Source: SZUA-186 sp041552135
GTDB taxonomy: Bacteria; Pseudomonadota; Gammaproteobacteria; UBA9214
Direction of reading: 5' to 3'
Assembly (NCBI GenBank): GCA_041552135.1
Contig: JBFELL010000135.1
Span: 1-8,028, forward strand
DNA: 8,028 nucleotides
Both the position numbers and the translations under genes were made by a program. A model generated the notes under the pieces. It had not been told where the DNA came from and did no database searches. It saw only the letters and a program-made list of their open reading frames with translations. Of the stretch, positions 7,895 through 8,028 are shown piece after piece (position 1 is the first letter of the stretch; each line of letters opens with the position of its first letter).

Positions 7895-8028
7895 ATCACA
7901 CTGACTTACGCCCTGATCCTGATACATAGCCACGGAATCACACGGAATCACACGGAATCACACGGAATCACACGGAATCACACGGAAGCACACGGAATCA
8001 CACGGAATCACACGGAATCACACGGAAG
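7895..8028 (+). repeat. repeat element copy 2 with larger 10-bp array, truncated by window end
   Basis: The left flank CACTGACTTACGCCC (from 7899) aligns with CACTTACTCAAGCCC of copy 1. Both continue through a GATCC/AATCC stretch into ATAGCCACGG. Nine full 10-bp units follow (7931-8020), all CACGGAATCA except the sixth (7981-7990, CACGGAAGCA), then a partial unit to the edge. The inverted arm expected to the right lies outside the window. Confidence 0.75.

Noticed and set aside
7692..7904. Open frame of 70 codons across the repeat element
   Set aside because: Its sequence is just the translation of the 10-bp repeat (NHTESHGITR) and has no ribosome site.
7728..8028. CRISPR-like array
   Set aside because: Units are directly adjacent 10-mers with no spacers, and no cas genes are present.

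Overview
The window is GC-rich with strong G/C third-position bias. It reads as the chromosome of a gammaproteobacterium, possibly a marine or sulfur-oxidising/halophilic lineage. The case rests on a TolC-type outer-membrane efflux protein, a LuxO/SypG-type sigma-54 response regulator, and a REP-like GTAGGAGCG palindrome. I cannot name a species.

Layout. 1-274 holds no convincing gene, only a REP-like hairpin at the left edge and the 3' flank of tolC. 275-1621 (minus) is tolC. 1622-2177 is a divergent intergenic region: its tolC side is GC-rich, and its right side is markedly AT-rich and full of regulatory signals. 2178-7637 (plus) is a four-gene signalling operon: a PhnD-like periplasmic binding protein, a membrane hybrid histidine kinase (sensor, HAMP, PAS, HisKA, HATPase, REC, HPt), a LuxO/SypG-like sigma-54 activator, and an RsbW/SpoIIAB-like ATPase. 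7638-8028 is non-coding and is dominated by two copies of a repeat element carrying perfect 10-bp tandem repeats. The second copy runs off the window.

How it may work (inference). The binding protein has no ABC permease or ATPase beside it, so it probably presents a ligand to the kinase sensor domain, as LuxP does for LuxQ. The phosphoryl group would pass His373 -> Asp663 -> His808 (HPt, fused to the kinase, where Vibrio uses separate LuxU) -> Asp56 of the regulator. The regulator would then drive sigma-54 promoters. The window contains a good sigma-54 -24/-12 element (2117-2132) just upstream of the operon. About 175 bp before its predicted start lies a perfect TTGCA-N3-TGCAA palindrome, the form I recall for LuxO binding sites. 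This makes positive autoregulation likely. The RsbW-like protein adds a possible partner-switching output, but no STAS antagonist or PP2C phosphatase is visible here.

The most interesting points are this compact PhnD-kinase-LuxO-RsbW circuit with its own matching promoter and enhancer, and the palindromic, tandem-repeat-bearing element downstream.
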